Origin: Edwardsiella tarda ATCC 15947 = NBRC 105688
Lineage (GTDB): Bacteria; Pseudomonadota; Gammaproteobacteria; Enterobacterales; Enterobacteriaceae
Direction of reading: 5' to 3'
NCBI RefSeq assembly: GCF_003113495.2
Contig: NZ_CP084506.1
Coordinates: 744,001-808,000, forward strand
DNA: 64,000 bases
The position numbers were made by a program, and so were the translations under genes. Numbering within the stretch: the first letter of the stretch is position 1; each line of letters begins with the position of its first letter. Positions 62,074-64,000 of this stretch are shown here, piece after piece. The notes beneath the pieces were generated by a model. That model searched no databases. It had not been told where the DNA came from and worked only from the letters and a program-made list of their open reading frames with translations.

Positions 62074-64000
62074 TCCGGCGCTGGTTCTGGCGCGAATGGC
62101 GCACGCCATCATTACTGATCGTCTGGTTGGCGTTGGTGCTGGCGGTGGCCTGCGTGTTGGCGCTGGGACGCATCGGCGATCGTTTGGATCAGGGGTTACA
62201 GCGTCAAGGGCGCGAGGCGATCGCCGCCGATCGGGTGTTACGCAGTTACCAACCGTTGGCTGAGGCGTGGCTGACGCAGGCGCGTAACGATGAGGTGCGC
62301 GTCAGTCAGCAGTGGGTCTTCTCGACCATGGTTTACGCCGCCGGCCAACTCCAATTGGCCGAGGTGAAGGCGGTCGATGCCGCCTATCCGCTGTATGGTC
62401 GCCTGGCGACCCAGCCGCCGGGGTTGGCGCTGCGCCCCGGCGAAGCCTTGCTCGCCCCGCGTCTGATGGCGCAATTAGCCCTGCGGCCCGGCGATAGCGT
62501 AGAGGTGGGCGATATCACCCTGCGTGTCGCCGGTGAACTGACGCAGGAGCCGGATGCCGCCTTCAGCCTGCTGCGTACCGCCCCGCGTCTGTTGATCACC
62601 CTGGCGGATGCCCGGCGCAGCGGCATCGTGCAACCGGGGAGCCGAGTGAGTTATCGCTATGGCTTGGCGGGGAGTCGTGCGGCGTTGGCGCGTTACGACG
62701 CCTATCTGAGTACGCGTCTGCAGCCCGATCAGCGGTTGACTCAGGCGGCGCAAGGATCGAACGTGCTGGGGCGTACGCTGGCGCGCGCGCAGCAGTTTCT
62801 GCTGTTGTCGGCGCTGTTAACGCTGCTGTTGGCGATGGCCGCCGTCGCCATCGCGATGAATCATTATTGCCGTAGCCGCTATGCCCTGGTGGCGTTGTTG
62901 AAGACGCTCGGGGGAGGTCGGCGCACCCTATTTCGCTGGATCGCGGGCCAGTGGCTATCGCTGCTGGCCTCGGCGTTGCTGGTCGGCGCCGGGGTAGGGC
63001 TCGCCGTCGAGGCGGGGCTACTGCGGTTGCTGGCGCCCATGCTGCCTGCTGCGCTACCGGCCCCCAGCGCCTGGCCCTGGTTATGGACCTTGGTAGGCAT
63101 GCCGCTGATGGCGTTACTGGTGGGGTTGCGCCCCTATCGCCAGCTGTTGGCGACGCCTCCGTTGCGGGTACTGCGCGCCGATGCGCTGCATCCGCTCTGG
63201 CCGTTACGCTACTATCTGCCGACGATGGCGCTGTTACTGCTGGCGGTATTGTGGGGGCTGCTAGGCGCCAGCCCACTGCTCTGGGCGTTGCTAGGCGGCA
63301 TCGCGTTGCTGGCGGCGCTGTTGGCCTTGGTCGGCTGGTTGGCGCTCTGGGGGGTACGCCGCCTGGTGCCTGGGCAGTTGGCGCTGCGTCTGGCGCTGGG
63401 GCGTCTGTTGCGCCAGCCCGGCGCGACCCTGAGTCAGATGGCGGCCTTCTCCCTCTCTTTTATGCTGTTGGCCCTGTTGCTGACGTTGCGGGGGGATCTG
63501 CTGGATCGCTGGCGTCAGCAGTTACCCGCCGATAGCCCGAACTACTTCCTGCTGAATATCGACGCCGATCAGCGTCCCGCGCTGGCGGCGTTTCTGCAAC
63601 AGCATGGGGTGACTCCATCGCGTTTCTATCCCATCGTGCTGGCGCGTCTGACGGCGATCAATGGTCAGCCGCCCGCGCTTCAGGGGCAGGAGGAGTCGCT
63701 CAATCGCGAGTTAAACCTTACCTGGCTGGCGGACTTGCCGGCGGGGAATCCCTTGACGGCCGGTCATTGGCCGCCGGGCGAGGGCGGGGTCTCGGTGGAG
63801 CAGGGGCTGGCCGGACGCCTGGGATTGAAACTGGGGGATCAACTGACCTTTAGCGGCGATAGCCGCCAGTTTAGCGCCGAGATCACCAGCCTACGCCGGG
63901 TGGACTGGGAGAGCCTGCGCCCCAACTTCTACTTTATCTTTCCCCCCGGCGCGCTGGATGCGCAACCGCAGAGCTGGCTGACCAGCTTCCGTTATCAGGG
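62070..64000 (+). CDS. ybbP: ABC transporter permease YbbP, partial
   Basis: The frame is open from GTG 62070 to the window end (about 643 codons; E. coli YbbP is 804). It starts MIRRWFWREWRTPSLLIVWL and continues with a large periplasmic domain, then the FtsX-like segment QQFLLLSALLTLLLAM and MNHYCRSRYALVALLKTLG. The MacB/FtsX-type permease pairs with YbbA. GTG overlaps the ybbA TGA stop with AGGAGG upstream, so translation is coupled. Confidence 0.93.
   Translation, partial: MIRRWFWREWRTPSLLIVWLALVLAVACVLALGRIGDRLDQGLQRQGREAIAADRVLRSYQPLAEAWLTQARNDEVRVSQQWVFSTMVYAAGQLQLAEVKAVDAAYPLYGRLATQPPGLALRPGEALLAPRLMAQLALRPGDSVEVGDITLRVAGELTQEPDAAFSLLRTAPRLLITLADARRSGIVQPGSRVSYRYGLAGSRAALARYDAYLSTRLQPDQRLTQAAQGSNVLGRTLARAQQFLLLSALLTLLLAMAAVAIAMNHYCRSRYALVALLKTLGGGRRTLFRWIAGQWLSLLASALLVGAGVGLAVEAGLLRLLAPMLPAALPAPSAWPWLWTLVGMPLMALLVGLRPYRQLLATPPLRVLRADALHPLWPLRYYLPTMALLLLAVLWGLLGASPLLWALLGGIALLAALLALVGWLALWGVRRLVPGQLALRLALGRLLRQPGATLSQMAAFSLSFMLLALLLTLRGDLLDRWRQQLPADSPNYFLLNIDADQRPALAAFLQQHGVTPSRFYPIVLARLTAINGQPPALQGQEESLNRELNLTWLADLPAGNPLTAGHWPPGEGGVSVEQGLAGRLGLKLGDQLTFSGDSRQFSAEITSLRRVDWESLRPNFYFIFPPGALDAQPQSWLTSFRYQ

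Overview
This is a chromosomal window from a GC-rich member of the Enterobacterales. Many proteins are near-identical to their E. coli counterparts (TnaA, LepA, Eno, PyrG, Era), and most gene blocks keep the enterobacterial order. The combination of a tna operon, a Serratia/Yersinia-type fbpABC iron operon, an emrRAB operon and the ssrA-smpB-ratAB-bamE-recN-nadK-grpE backbone fits Edwardsiella best; an intact tna operon would suit an indole-positive species. The genus is inferred from recall of protein sequences and gene order; no search was run.

Layout. 1-3.8 kb: mtnN (partial), dgt and degP with a sigma-E promoter. 3.8-7.3 kb: Fur-controlled ferric-iron ABC importer fbpABC. 7.4-11.1 kb: emrRAB multidrug efflux operon with an unusually long leader before emrA. 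11.1-16.7 kb: accessory stretch with yicN, a dps paralogue, a LysR regulator divergent from a TDT-family transporter that is followed by a 27-codon membrane microprotein, and a GAF-PAS-GGDEF diguanylate cyclase. 16.8-19.9 kb: tnaCAB tryptophanase operon, complete with leader peptide and CRP site. 20.1-24.0 kb: more AT-rich accessory stretch next to ssrA, with a cupin-less AraC protein, a YciI-like protein, an NCS1 permease, a long inverted repeat and decayed coding sequence.

24.0-35.4 kb is conserved backbone: ssrA (tmRNA), smpB, ratA, ratB, bamE, recN (two LexA boxes), nadK, grpE (sigma-32 promoter), ung, grcA (two FNR sites), srmB and trmN6. A BrnQ-type transporter sits where E. coli has nadB. 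35.6-45.2 kb: rpoE-rseABC, lepA-lepB-rnc-era-recO and pdxJ-acpS. 45.2-56 kb: barA, rlmD, relA, mazG, pyrG, eno and a YdcH-like gene. 56.3-58.7 kb: an M20 peptidase with a two-subunit YjiH/YjiG membrane pair. 59-64 kb: cnoX, ybbO (frameshifted), tesA, ybbA and ybbP (partial).

Functional themes. Envelope stress is well represented: degP and rpoE both carry good sigma-E promoters, and rseABC regulates sigma-E. Ribosome rescue (ssrA/smpB) and translation factors cluster mid-window. No phage, CRISPR array, intact insertion sequence or toxin-antitoxin operon was found. The least explained parts are the emrA leader, the brnQ leader, the TDT-linked microprotein, the short ORF overlapping the start of rpoE, the non-canonical TnaC C-terminus and the decayed segment beside ssrA. 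I did not find a clearly new multi-gene system.
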